14,547 bases of DNA from Rickettsiales bacterium (GTDB lineage: Bacteria > Pseudomonadota > Alphaproteobacteria > Rickettsiales > UBA998). The stretch is from contig JAIEPI010000106.1 of the NCBI GenBank assembly GCA_019749855.1, positions 1 through 14,547 of the forward strand, written 5' to 3'. Each line of letters starts with the position of its first letter. The first letter of the stretch is position 1. A program made the position numbers and the translations under genes. The notes under the pieces are model-generated. The model made no database searches and was not told the origin of the DNA. It saw only the letters and a list, made by a program, of their open reading frames with translations. This document shows, in pieces, positions 1 through 7,085 of this stretch.

Positions 1-1
1 A

Positions 2-685
2 GTGCTCGCCCCCTTTGATATGAGCGAAGGCTGCATGCACATCGTGAGTTGGGGGTTTGACACCATGGTGTGGATCGGTGCGCAGGCCGCCGCCCTGCCG
101 GGTGCGCTGTTGCCCATTGCACCACTGGCGGGGTGGGGCGCTGCGTTAATGGCCGTGGGCGGCGTTATATTCCTGTTGCCACAGCGTCGCTTAAAAATAG
201 CGGCGATGATGGCCGTGATCGCAGGATTGGCCACCGCATTGCTCTATCAACCGCCGGATATGTTAATCTCGGGGGATGGCAAAGCGATTGCTATGCGGCA
301 GGGAGAACAGTGGAGTATCTTGCGGGGAACCCCGCGTAACTTTGCGATTAAGGAGTGGCAACTAGCGCTGAACGTCACCATGCAGCCAGGGATTGTGGAT
401 CGGTGTGACCGTAGCGGATGTGTGCAGCCAATAGGCTCGCATCTGTTTGCCATGCCACGCTACGAGCGGGCCGTGGCGGAGGATTGCCTGATGGCTGACA
501 TTGTGGTGAGCGAGAAAAGCTACTCTGCGCCCTGCCGTGCTGCATTGCTGGATGGTGAGGCATTGCGCCGCAACGGCTCACATGCGCTACGCTTTTCAGG
601 AAAGCAGGTCATCATTGAGCATGGCTGCTCTCAGGTGGCGGCGCGCCCTTGGAATCGCTGCCAGACGCTGAAATCTGCGAAATGA
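2..685 (+). CDS. comEC: ComEC/Rec2 family DNA uptake channel protein, C-terminal part (5' end outside window)
   Basis: The reading frame is open at the left edge, so this is the last 227 residues of a longer protein. ComEC forms the inner-membrane channel that carries single-stranded DNA into the cell during natural transformation; the C-terminal part is a degraded metallo-beta-lactamase-like domain. The first ~80 visible residues contain hydrophobic segments (around 42-58 and 65-82). They are followed by the soluble pattern typical of alphaproteobacterial ComEC tails: LISGDGKAIAMR (residues 88-99), a second soluble block with DCLMADIVV (140-148), a CRAALLDGEALRRNG-like strand and a final RPWN near residue 214. 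Its 3' end runs 74 nt into the convergent TraB/GumN gene. In many alphaproteobacteria comEC lies near trpC (trpDC-moaC-moeA-lexA-comEC), which supports the call, although here it faces the trp cluster. The family call is fairly firm; whether the whole gene is intact cannot be judged. Confidence 0.8.
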   Translation: MLAPFDMSEGCMHIVSWGFDTMVWIGAQAAALPGALLPIAPLAGWGAALMAVGGVIFLLPQRRLKIAAMMAVIAGLATALLYQPPDMLISGDGKAIAMRQGEQWSILRGTPRNFAIKEWQLALNVTMQPGIVDRCDRSGCVQPIGSHLFAMPRYERAVAEDCLMADIVVSEKSYSAPCRAALLDGEALRRNGSHALRFSGKQVIIEHGCSQVAARPWNRCQTLKSAK

Positions 686-1601
686 AGAAACCCTTCTCCT
701 CCAGACGTGACAGCAGCCCGTCATTGCCGGGTAAATGAAGGGCACCCACCGCAACAAATGCATGCCCGCGCTTTAGCTCAGGTAACATTCGGCTGATCAT
801 TTTTTTGTTACGGTTAATCAACAAAAATAATTCGAGTTTTTTGGCAAAAGCAGGATCTTCAATCGCGGTAAATGACGCGTTACCTATATCATTGATGGTT
901 GCTAAATCCCGCTGGCGGTAAGCGGCGAATAATTCACGGTTGGTTTGTCGAATCTCATCGCTGCGGGTGACCGCATCCGCTATCATCAGGCGTTGTTCTT
1001 CCAGCGGCAACCCTTGGAAGAAGCTGAATTGCTCCGCCGCTGTCTCTAACCCTTCGACGGGAATCTGTGCTGCGATGGCCAGCCGTTGCAGTTTGGTGTC
1101 CATGACAATACCATCGCCATTCTGTGGCGGGTATTGCAGGAGAATTGCCGCCGCCCACGGGCGATAGCGATTGAAAAATGCGGGGGGCGTATCAGGCTGC
1201 AAACGCTGCATTTGCGTGAGCGCCTGTTCATAAAGATCAAGCCCAATGGCGTGTGACAATCCGTCACGCTGCTGCGGTGGATAAATCATGTAGCGCACCA
1301 CTTCCTGCTGAAGCTCCTGCGATTCTTTCAGCTCGAATAAAGCAACACGTGATTGTTTCAGTGCCTCGATCACCTCTGGCATGGACTCAAGAAGCCCTGC
1401 TTCATCGGTATGAATGGTGCCAAAGAGGGTGCTTGGCTCAAAGGCGCATTTTTCAATGCGAAACAAAAGCCCATGCTGTATTCGCTCGGCAATGGGCACA
1501 TACGCCATGTCTTTATCGCACAGCTCCTGCTGGGAAAAAGCGAAGGATGCCGGTGCAAAAAGAATGAGGAGGAGGCTACAAAGAACGTGCCGAGCGATCA
1601 T
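612..1601 (-). CDS. TraB/GumN (TIKI-like) family protein, exported
   Basis: 329 residues. The N-terminus is a clear signal peptide: hydrophobic residues 7-20 (CSLLLILFAPASFA-like) with probable cleavage after Ala21, so the protein should be periplasmic or lipid-free secreted. It carries the two family signatures: GTIH at residues 61-64, followed by a helix and a LFEL strand, and GALH at 286-289 followed by LPGNDGLLSRLEEKGF. The paired GxxH motifs are the proposed metal ligands of the TraB/PrgY/GumN/TIKI superfamily, members of which have been shown or suggested to be metalloproteases; the bacterial role is not known. The family normally stops soon after the second motif; here a ~20-residue Ser/Pro-rich tail follows, encoded largely in the overlap with comEC. 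The start overlaps the DUF599 gene by 4 nt (ATGA), so the two are probably translationally coupled at the end of the trp operon. Confidence 0.85.
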   Translation of the reverse strand: MIARHVLCSLLLILFAPASFAFSQQELCDKDMAYVPIAERIQHGLLFRIEKCAFEPSTLFGTIHTDEAGLLESMPEVIEALKQSRVALFELKESQELQQEVVRYMIYPPQQRDGLSHAIGLDLYEQALTQMQRLQPDTPPAFFNRYRPWAAAILLQYPPQNGDGIVMDTKLQRLAIAAQIPVEGLETAAEQFSFFQGLPLEEQRLMIADAVTRSDEIRQTNRELFAAYRQRDLATINDIGNASFTAIEDPAFAKKLELFLLINRNKKMISRMLPELKRGHAFVAVGALHLPGNDGLLSRLEEKGFFISQISASGSDSKGAPPPESSHAQ

Positions 1602-2344
1602 ACGTCCTGTGCTTTCTGGCGGAAGATCGGATCGTCACGTCTCAGCGTAAAATCGACACCGGAAATGATTTCCCGACGGTACAACACCCAGACCACAATG
1701 GTGGTGGATAGAATGAACGCAATGGGATGCACAAACCAGCTCATGACCGCAAAGCCATAATAATAGGCGCGCAGACCCAGATTAAAATGCCGTGCGGCGG
1801 TGGTCATCATATCAGCCCCGCGCTGGGCATAAATCTCATGCTGATCCAAATGCTCATGAGTGCCTGGTGCCGCGCCAAAATAAATGGTGACGTAGTTATA
1901 CTGACGCAATGTCCAGGTGTATTTGAAGAAAGCATTAACAAATATGAGAATAAGCAGGGCTACTTTTAGCTCCCAGATGAAGGGCGACGTATCCATCGCA
2001 AAAGGAATGGCATCAATCAGTTCCTGCGACTGTTCGCGGTAGCCCATGATGCCGATGGAGCCGAGGACAAGGAAAATACTGGTACTGGCAAAAAAAGAAA
2101 TGCTACGAACCAGATTCGCCACGCCGGTCATGTCCGGCATACGGTTCTCACGCTTGAGCATCTGACGCATCCAGTGGATACGGTATTGATGCATGATCGC
2201 CAGCAGATTTTCACGACTGTCTTTGGTGTGAATACGGTGCGTTAAGGTGCCGTAACCGAACCACGCGAAACAGAACCATATAAACGCTGATAAATCAAGG
2301 GTATGGACGAATAGCCCATTATCTATCTGGATGACGTGATTCAT
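1598..2344 (-). CDS. DUF599 family integral membrane protein
   Basis: 248 residues from the ATG at 2344. A GTG 12 nt further upstream (2356) is an alternative start; neither has a strong ribosome binding site, as expected for a gene whose start lies inside trpC (26-nt overlap) and is read by coupling. Four hydrophobic segments are visible, at about residues 17-34, 81-101, 122-142 and 191-222. The last holds the family-typical FNLGLRAYYYGFAVMSWFVHP stretch (begins ~187) followed by VVWVLYRREI. The family is widespread in Proteobacteria and has no established function. It ends in a 4-nt overlap with the TraB/GumN gene. In many relatives trpC is followed by moaC and moeA; here this pair of genes occupies that place. 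Confidence 0.85.
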   Translation of the reverse strand: MNHVIQIDNGLFVHTLDLSAFIWFCFAWFGYGTLTHRIHTKDSRENLLAIMHQYRIHWMRQMLKRENRMPDMTGVANLVRSISFFASTSIFLVLGSIGIMGYREQSQELIDAIPFAMDTSPFIWELKVALLILIFVNAFFKYTWTLRQYNYVTIYFGAAPGTHEHLDQHEIYAQRGADMMTTAARHFNLGLRAYYYGFAVMSWFVHPIAFILSTTIVVWVLYRREIISGVDFTLRRDDPIFRQKAQDV

Positions 2345-3143
2345 GATTTGCAGCACTTATCAGCTCGCGAGTGGCACGTTCAACGTCGGGCTGTCGCATG
2401 AGCGACTCACCAATCAGGAAGCAATGTACGCCGCTGCACCGGACTCTGGCAATATCTTTATCAGCATGGATACCGCTTTCGCATACCACGAGATAGTCAG
2501 GTGGAATCATGGGCGCTAGAGCCTCCGTAGTGCTCAGACTTACCTGCATGGAACGCAAATTGCGGTTATTGACTCCTATTAAGCGCGATTGCAGATGGCT
2601 CAGCGCTACTTCGACTTCCGGTTGGTCATGGGTTTCGATCAGCACATCTATGCCAAATTCTATGGCCGCCGCCTCAATTTCCTGAGCCTGAGTACGAGAA
2701 AGCGCTGCTACAATCAGTAGGATACAGTCTGCGCCCATGGCCCGTGCTTCTGCCACCTGATAGGGATCAACCATGAAATCTTTGCGAATCATCGGCAGGC
2801 GAATGGCCGCGCGCGCGGCGATGAAATCGGCATCGGTTCCCTGAAAATATGGTGTGTCGGTAAGCACAGACACACAGGCAGCACCGGCATTCTCATAGGC
2901 CTGCGCCAGCGTTGCCGGATGAAAATCAGCACGAATCAGTCCTTGGCTGGGTGATGCTTTTTTAACCTCAGCGATCAGGCCGATGCCACCCGCGTCACAT
3001 TTTTTCTGCAACGCATCACGAAAACCGCGGGGAGGCGCCTGATGCTTGGCTTGCGAGATGCGTTCGCTCAGGCTCACCTGTTTTTTGCAGGCGGCGACAT
3101 GGTCACGCTTTTTCGCGCATATTTCCGCTAATACGTCACGCAT
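2319..3143 (-). CDS. trpC: Indole-3-glycerol phosphate synthase
   Basis: 274 residues, a normal length for the monofunctional enzyme. It closes the ring of 1-(2-carboxyphenylamino)-1-deoxyribulose 5-phosphate to give indole-3-glycerol phosphate, the fourth step from chorismate to tryptophan. The TIM-barrel landmarks are all present in order: LIAEVKKASPSQGLI with the catalytic lysine (~56-70), VLTDTPYFQG, RKDFMVDPYQVAEAR with the second catalytic lysine, LIETHDQ, IGVNNRNL, CESGI and FLIGESLMR near the C-terminus. The start overlaps the end of trpD by 8 nt and the end overlaps the DUF599 gene, so it is read in one message with both. No TrpF domain is fused to it, and no trpF is seen in the window. 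Confidence 0.97.
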   Translation of the reverse strand: MRDVLAEICAKKRDHVAACKKQVSLSERISQAKHQAPPRGFRDALQKKCDAGGIGLIAEVKKASPSQGLIRADFHPATLAQAYENAGAACVSVLTDTPYFQGTDADFIAARAAIRLPMIRKDFMVDPYQVAEARAMGADCILLIVAALSRTQAQEIEAAAIEFGIDVLIETHDQPEVEVALSHLQSRLIGVNNRNLRSMQVSLSTTEALAPMIPPDYLVVCESGIHADKDIARVRCSGVHCFLIGESLMRQPDVERATRELISAANHESRHPDR

Positions 3144-4158
3144 GGCGCGTCACTTCCGCCAACTGGGCCAGAATGTTGCGGGCCCGTCCATCATCAATGG
3201 CCTCAGCCGCCAGCCTCATGCCGTGGTGCAGGTCATCAGCAGCATCGGCCACACACAGTGCCGCTGCCGTGTTGAGCAGCACGATATCGCGGTACGGCCC
3301 TTTCATACCCCCCAGCAACTGCCGCAAGGCTTTCGCATTATACTCCGCATCCTGACCGCTGAGATTGGCAAGGGATGCATATTCAATATCATAATCGGCA
3401 GGATCAATGATCAGGCGCGAAATCACTCCGTCTTGCAACATGGCGACATCAGTCAGGGTGGTGGTGGTGATTTCATCCATGCCGTCACGGCCATGCACGA
3501 TCCATGCTTTGGTGCTGCCCAGTGCATGCAGCGCTTCAGCCACAGGCTCAAGCCAGCGCTCACTATAAACGCCGATCAGCTGACGCTTTGTGCCCGCGGG
3601 ATTCGCCAGTGGCCCGAGCAGGTTGAAGATGGTGCGCAAGCCCAGCTCCTGCCGCACGGGGGCAACATGGCGCACGGCTTTGTGATAAAGCGGCGCCATC
3701 AGAAAGCACAAGCCGATTTGTTCTAACGCCGTCTGTGATTGTTCAGCAGTGGCGCGCACATTGATGCCCAGCGCCTCCAGCACATCAGATGAACCGGATG
3801 CAGAAGTGACGGCGCGATTCCCGTGCTTGGCAACTGGTACGCCGCATGCCGCCGTCACAATCGCCACCGCCGTCGAGATGTTGAGAGTGCGGCTGCCATC
3901 GCCGCCGGTGCCACAGGTATCAATCGCGTGTTCAGGGGCGGTAAAGGTCGCCGCTTTTTGCCGCAGCACTCGCGCACCGGCGATGATTTCAGTGACCGTT
4001 TCGCCTTTAATGCGCAGACCCATCACGAAGGCCGCAATCTGGGCTGGGGTTGCCCCGCCTGACATGAGAATCTGGAAGGCGCGCTCAGCCATTGGCTCTG
4101 GCAGGTCACGGCCATGCGCCAGTTCGGTGAGGATATCCTGAATTTCGTTACTGCCCAT
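3136..4158 (-). CDS. trpD: Anthranilate phosphoribosyltransferase
   Basis: 340 residues, full length. It transfers the phosphoribosyl group of PRPP to anthranilate. The PRPP/magnesium-binding glycine loop CGTGGDGS is at residues 82-89, followed by LNIST. KHGNRAVTSASGSSDVLEAL begins at residue 111, and RQELGLRTIFNLLGPLANP (residues ~165-183) is also typical. The N-terminal helical domain is intact. The protein is not fused to TrpG, unlike the enterobacterial arrangement. Upstream lies a 90-nt gap to the orphan gene at 4249-4860, which carries a small inverted repeat (4173-4189). The ribosome binding site is weak (an AGG about 14 nt upstream), so expression probably depends on readthrough from upstream. 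Confidence 0.97.
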   Translation of the reverse strand: MGSNEIQDILTELAHGRDLPEPMAERAFQILMSGGATPAQIAAFVMGLRIKGETVTEIIAGARVLRQKAATFTAPEHAIDTCGTGGDGSRTLNISTAVAIVTAACGVPVAKHGNRAVTSASGSSDVLEALGINVRATAEQSQTALEQIGLCFLMAPLYHKAVRHVAPVRQELGLRTIFNLLGPLANPAGTKRQLIGVYSERWLEPVAEALHALGSTKAWIVHGRDGMDEITTTTLTDVAMLQDGVISRLIIDPADYDIEYASLANLSGQDAEYNAKALRQLLGGMKGPYRDIVLLNTAAALCVADAADDLHHGMRLAAEAIDDGRARNILAQLAEVTRHA

Positions 4159-4172
4159 GCTGCGCCATGCCT

Positions 4173-4189
4173 ATCACTGACAGAGTGAT
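4173..4189. repeat. Perfect 6-bp inverted repeat in the trpD leader
   Basis: ATCACT (4173-4178), a 5-base spacer and AGTGAT (4184-4189) form a perfect inverted repeat 15 nt upstream of the trpD start. It could be a small RNA stem-loop in the message or a dimeric repressor operator. The stem is AT/GC mixed, and no T run follows it on either strand, so it is not a convincing terminator. Function is unknown. Confidence 0.35.
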
Positions 4190-4248
4190 TAGTGGATCGC
4201 GCCGCAGATTCCAACCTTAATCACAGCGAATCATCACCGTGACTAGTG

Positions 4249-4860
4249 TTAACGCCTCATTTGGCGTGTTACATCTGGCACGGCAAACGCATGACGGTTA
4301 TTTGCTTCCATGGTGTGATAGGCACGCGTTAATCCATGTAACAGAGTCTCTGCTGAGGCAGTGTTTAAATGAACAGTGATTTTAACACCGGTCTTGGCGG
4401 GTTCAAATACGGCTGACCCTATTGACTTTGGTGGCTGGCCAGAGTTCAAGCCCCTTAATAAAATATTGGAAGCATCCATCTTATCGGCGGGGGCGCTGAT
4501 AATGCCAGCTTTAAATAACGCGCGAGTGATAGACTGAATGGCCACAGTGAAGTGATTGCTGTGGATTTGGTCATGGGTATTGGTGAAAACCAGAGTGTAG
4601 CGCAAAGGCTGAATCGTTGCATCCTGCTCAATCGTCGCGCGGCAGGGCGCTTCAGCAGCTTCTGAGTTGTGCGCACTCGCTTCCACTGGCAAGCCTGAGA
4701 GCTTCATGATGCCGTGAAGGATATGAGATGCTTGCAATAGTTTTTCATCATCCGAGACAACGGGCATTCTTGGACCACGCTGACCGCTAAATGGTGGCGC
4801 ATTACCTGATGGGGACTGATGGCTAGCTGCACGTGCAATGCTGAATGGATCAAAAACCAT
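4249..4860 (-). CDS. Unrecognised 203-aa protein inserted between trpG and trpD
   Basis: I do not recognise this protein. Support for it being real: an ATG at 4860 with a good ribosome binding site (AGGAGA, about 6 nt upstream), a long uninterrupted frame, and a plausible promoter and operator-like palindrome just upstream. The first ~40 residues are Ser/Pro/Gly-rich and probably disordered (AASHQSPSGNAPPFSG). Residues ~85-190 look like one mixed alpha/beta domain, with LRYTLVFTNT, TVAIQSITRALFKAG and VKITVHLNTASAETLLHGL as likely strand and helix segments. There is no signal peptide, membrane segment or cysteine-rich motif. It splits trpE-trpG from trpD-trpC, genes that usually adjoin. A role in tryptophan metabolism is possible from location only; a lineage-specific inserted gene is as likely. 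Confidence 0.7.
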   Translation of the reverse strand: MVFDPFSIARAASHQSPSGNAPPFSGQRGPRMPVVSDDEKLLQASHILHGIMKLSGLPVEASAHNSEAAEAPCRATIEQDATIQPLRYTLVFTNTHDQIHSNHFTVAIQSITRALFKAGIISAPADKMDASNILLRGLNSGQPPKSIGSAVFEPAKTGVKITVHLNTASAETLLHGLTRAYHTMEANNRHAFAVPDVTRQMRR

Positions 4861-4887
4861 AACTATCTCCTGTGTTGCACGCGGCTT

Positions 4888-4898
4888 AGCACTGTGCT
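4888..4898. promoter_or_regulatory. Short palindrome just downstream of a candidate promoter (possible operator)
   Basis: AGCAC-T-GTGCT is a perfect 5+1+5 inverted repeat. It sits about 11-20 bp past the candidate -10 box of the orphan gene, where a repressor site would overlap the start of transcription. Short palindromes arise by chance, so this is suggestive only. Confidence 0.25.
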
Positions 4899-4908
4899 GG
4901 GGCGACTA

Positions 4909-4937
4909 ATACTAAAAAGAGCCGAAAAATGAATAAA
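4909..4937 (-). promoter_or_regulatory. Candidate sigma-70-type promoter for the orphan gene (and possibly trpDC)
   Basis: Read on the minus strand, a weak -35 (TTTATT, 4932-4937) and a good -10 (TAGTAT, 4909-4914) are separated by exactly 17 bp in an AT-rich stretch between trpG and the orphan gene. The -35 matches the consensus poorly. It would give a leader of about 40 nt and could also drive trpD and trpC independently of ppiD and trpE. Confidence 0.35.
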
Positions 4938-4959
4938 CTTCATCAATCCGTCACAAATA

Positions 4960-4984
4960 GTTAAGTTATGTTAAATATAGTTAA
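4960..4984. repeat. Three GTTAA repeats spaced exactly 10 bp apart
   Basis: GTTAA occurs at 4960, 4970 and 4980, one helical turn apart, so all copies face the same side of the DNA. They lie at the 3' end of trpG (its stop codon is in the third copy), about 23-50 bp upstream of the candidate -35 box of the orphan gene. This spacing is typical of tandem regulator sites or intrinsically curved DNA. The region is AT-rich, so chance is not excluded. Confidence 0.4.
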
Positions 4985-5556
4985 CGCAGTGTGAGGGTGA
5001 GAAAGTTATTTAGCAACGCGTGGCCATGCTCTGAGGCAATGCTTTCGGGGTGAAACTGCACCCCATGAATGGGGTAATGCCGATGTTGCAGGCCCATAAT
5101 TAAGCCATCCTCGGTTTGCGCTGTCACCTTTAATGTGTCGGGCAGGGTTTCGGCTTTAACAATCAGTGAGTGATAGCGCGTGGCAGTGAAGGGGGAGGGA
5201 AGGCCGGAAAAAACCCCTTCATTCATGTGATGGATCAGGCTCGTTTTGCCATGCATGGGTTGCGGTGCGCGAATCACATCGCCGCCAAACACCATGCCAA
5301 TGGCCTGATGTCCTAAACACACCCCAAAAATAGGAATCTCCGCGCCTAATTCTCGGATGACATCGGGACATATCCCCGCATCCTCCGGCCTGCCTGGGCC
5401 AGGTGAGATGAGGATGCCCTGCGGCTGCTTAGAGCGTATGTCGGTTACGCTGAGGGCGTCATTACGCACCACCTCAGTTTCAGCGCCCAACTCGGCCAGA
5501 TAATGCAGCAGATTATAGGTAAAACTGTCATAATTATCGAGCAGCAGAATCGTCAT
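4981..5556 (-). CDS. trpG: Anthranilate synthase component II (glutamine amidotransferase)
   Basis: 191 residues, the usual length for a stand-alone class I amidotransferase subunit. It releases ammonia from glutamine and passes it to TrpE for anthranilate synthesis. The N-terminus has the family pattern LLLDNYDSFTYNL. The oxyanion loop SPGPGRPEDAG is at 51-61, the nucleophile is Cys80 in FGVCLGHQAIG, and the catalytic pair His169/Glu171 lies in VQFHPES. The same protein can serve p-aminobenzoate synthase (PabA) in many bacteria; with trpE directly upstream, the tryptophan role is clear and a dual role is possible. It overlaps trpE by 4 nt, so the two subunits are probably made in a coupled ratio. 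Confidence 0.95.
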   Translation of the reverse strand: MTILLLDNYDSFTYNLLHYLAELGAETEVVRNDALSVTDIRSKQPQGILISPGPGRPEDAGICPDVIRELGAEIPIFGVCLGHQAIGMVFGGDVIRAPQPMHGKTSLIHHMNEGVFSGLPSPFTATRYHSLIVKAETLPDTLKVTAQTEDGLIMGLQHRHYPIHGVQFHPESIASEHGHALLNNFLTLTLR

Positions 5557-7085
5557 GCGATGCCTCCGGTAAACAGGTGCGCCTGCTCAGCGGCGCGCAC
5601 CAATGCACGCGCCTTATTCACGGTTTCCTGATACTCTTCCTCGGGATGGCTATCCGCTACCACGCCGCCGCCTGCCTGAAGATACAGCATACCATCTTTG
5701 ACCAGTCCGGTACGCAGCGTGATGCAGGTGTCCATGGCGCCATTGGCAGAAAAATAGCCAACACTGCCGCCATAAAAACTACGGCGCTCTGGCTCCAGCG
5801 TATCAATGATCTCCATGGCGCGAATTTTGGGAGCACCACTCACCGTGCCGGCTGGAAAGCCGCTCATCATACAGTCAAAGGAATTTTTTTGAGGGTCATG
5901 CGTTCCCTCCACATTTGACACAATATGCATCACGTGACTGTAGCGCTCAATCACCATGCGCTCGGTGACACGCACCGTGCCCGGCAGCGAGCAACGTCCC
6001 ACATCATTGCGTCCCAGATCAAGCAGCATCAAATGCTCGGCGACCTCTTTCGGATCCGCCAGTAATTCCGTGGCCAGTTGCGTGTCTTCTTCACGTGTGC
6101 GGCCACGTTTGCGGGTTCCGGCAATGGGGCGGATGGTCACTGTATCATCACGTAAGCGAACGAGAATTTCAGGACTGGAGCCAACCAGCGCAAAATCACC
6201 CATGCTCAGATAAAACAGAAAAGGCGAGGGGTTCATATGGCGCAAAGAGCGATACAATGCGAAGGGATGATGCTCAAAGCTGGCGGTAAAGCGCTGCGAG
6301 GGAACCACCTGAAAAATGTCACCGGCGCGTATGTATTCTTTCGCGCGCTCAACCATCTGGTGATAATCGGCTTGTGACATGTTGGCCGTAAACGCTACCG
6401 GCTGTGGCAGGCCCATCTGACTGGCGGCGCCTGTGGGTAGAGGGGTGTCGAGCGCCGTGATTACCTGATGAAGCCGCATCTGTGCATTGTGATAGGCCTC
6501 GTCGGGTGCCAGGCTATTTTCATTGGCCCAAATGGGCGTGATAAAGAAAATTACGCCATCCACCGCGTCAAATACCAGCATGACAGAGGGGCGCATCAGG
6601 CAGGCATCCGGCAAGCCAATGGTATCCGGTGTACGAATAGGCAAATTTTCCACCTGCCGAATCATATCATAGCCATGATAACCAATCAGTCCGGCCGCCA
6701 TGGGCGGGAGTTCACTTGGAATCTCCATGCGAATGGCATCCAGCACGTGATTCAGTGATGCAAGTGCAGGCTGCGATTGCGGGAGAAAATCACCCATGAG
6801 TTGGCCGTCTCGGCGGGCTATTTCTGCCACTGCACCATGGCAGCGCCAGACCATATCGGGATATAGACCAATAATGGAATAACGACCGCGAACCTCGCCA
6901 CCTTCCACCGATTCGAGCAAAAAGATGGGCTCGTTAGGTGTCATCAGCTTTAGCATGGCGGAGATGGGGGTTTCCGTATCAGCCACACGCGTTGTCCAGA
7001 CCAGCTGATGCAAACCCTGTTGCAACTGGAGTGTGCATTCCTTTAGTGAAGGAAAGTAAAAGTCTGAATCCGGCGAGGTTTTCAT
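5553..7085 (-). CDS. trpE: Anthranilate synthase component I
   Basis: 510 residues. It converts chorismate and ammonia (from TrpG) to anthranilate, the committed step to tryptophan. The N-terminal domain carries LLES at 56-59, part of the pocket through which tryptophan inhibits the enzyme, and NPSPFLFYL at 285-293, which also belongs to that pocket; feedback inhibition is therefore likely. The chorismate-binding domain shows IRPIAGTRKRG (318-328), LGRNDVGR (357-364), GTVSGAPKIRAME (413-425) and AGGGVVADS (471-479). TrpE is separate from TrpG, unlike the TrpE-G fusion of rhizobia. Its start overlaps the end of ppiD by 4 nt. No leader peptide with tandem Trp codons precedes it, so classical attenuation at trpE is not apparent. 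Confidence 0.97.
   Translation of the reverse strand: MKTSPDSDFYFPSLKECTLQLQQGLHQLVWTTRVADTETPISAMLKLMTPNEPIFLLESVEGGEVRGRYSIIGLYPDMVWRCHGAVAEIARRDGQLMGDFLPQSQPALASLNHVLDAIRMEIPSELPPMAAGLIGYHGYDMIRQVENLPIRTPDTIGLPDACLMRPSVMLVFDAVDGVIFFITPIWANENSLAPDEAYHNAQMRLHQVITALDTPLPTGAASQMGLPQPVAFTANMSQADYHQMVERAKEYIRAGDIFQVVPSQRFTASFEHHPFALYRSLRHMNPSPFLFYLSMGDFALVGSSPEILVRLRDDTVTIRPIAGTRKRGRTREEDTQLATELLADPKEVAEHLMLLDLGRNDVGRCSLPGTVRVTERMVIERYSHVMHIVSNVEGTHDPQKNSFDCMMSGFPAGTVSGAPKIRAMEIIDTLEPERRSFYGGSVGYFSANGAMDTCITLRTGLVKDGMLYLQAGGGVVADSHPEEEYQETVNKARALVRAAEQAHLFTGGIA

Noticed and set aside
4236..4252. TrpR-like operator (ACTAGTGTTAAC) near the end of the orphan gene
   Set aside because: It has an extra base pair between the half-sites and only one half resembles the enterobacterial operator; TrpR is not typical of alphaproteobacteria, and the site is mostly in coding sequence.
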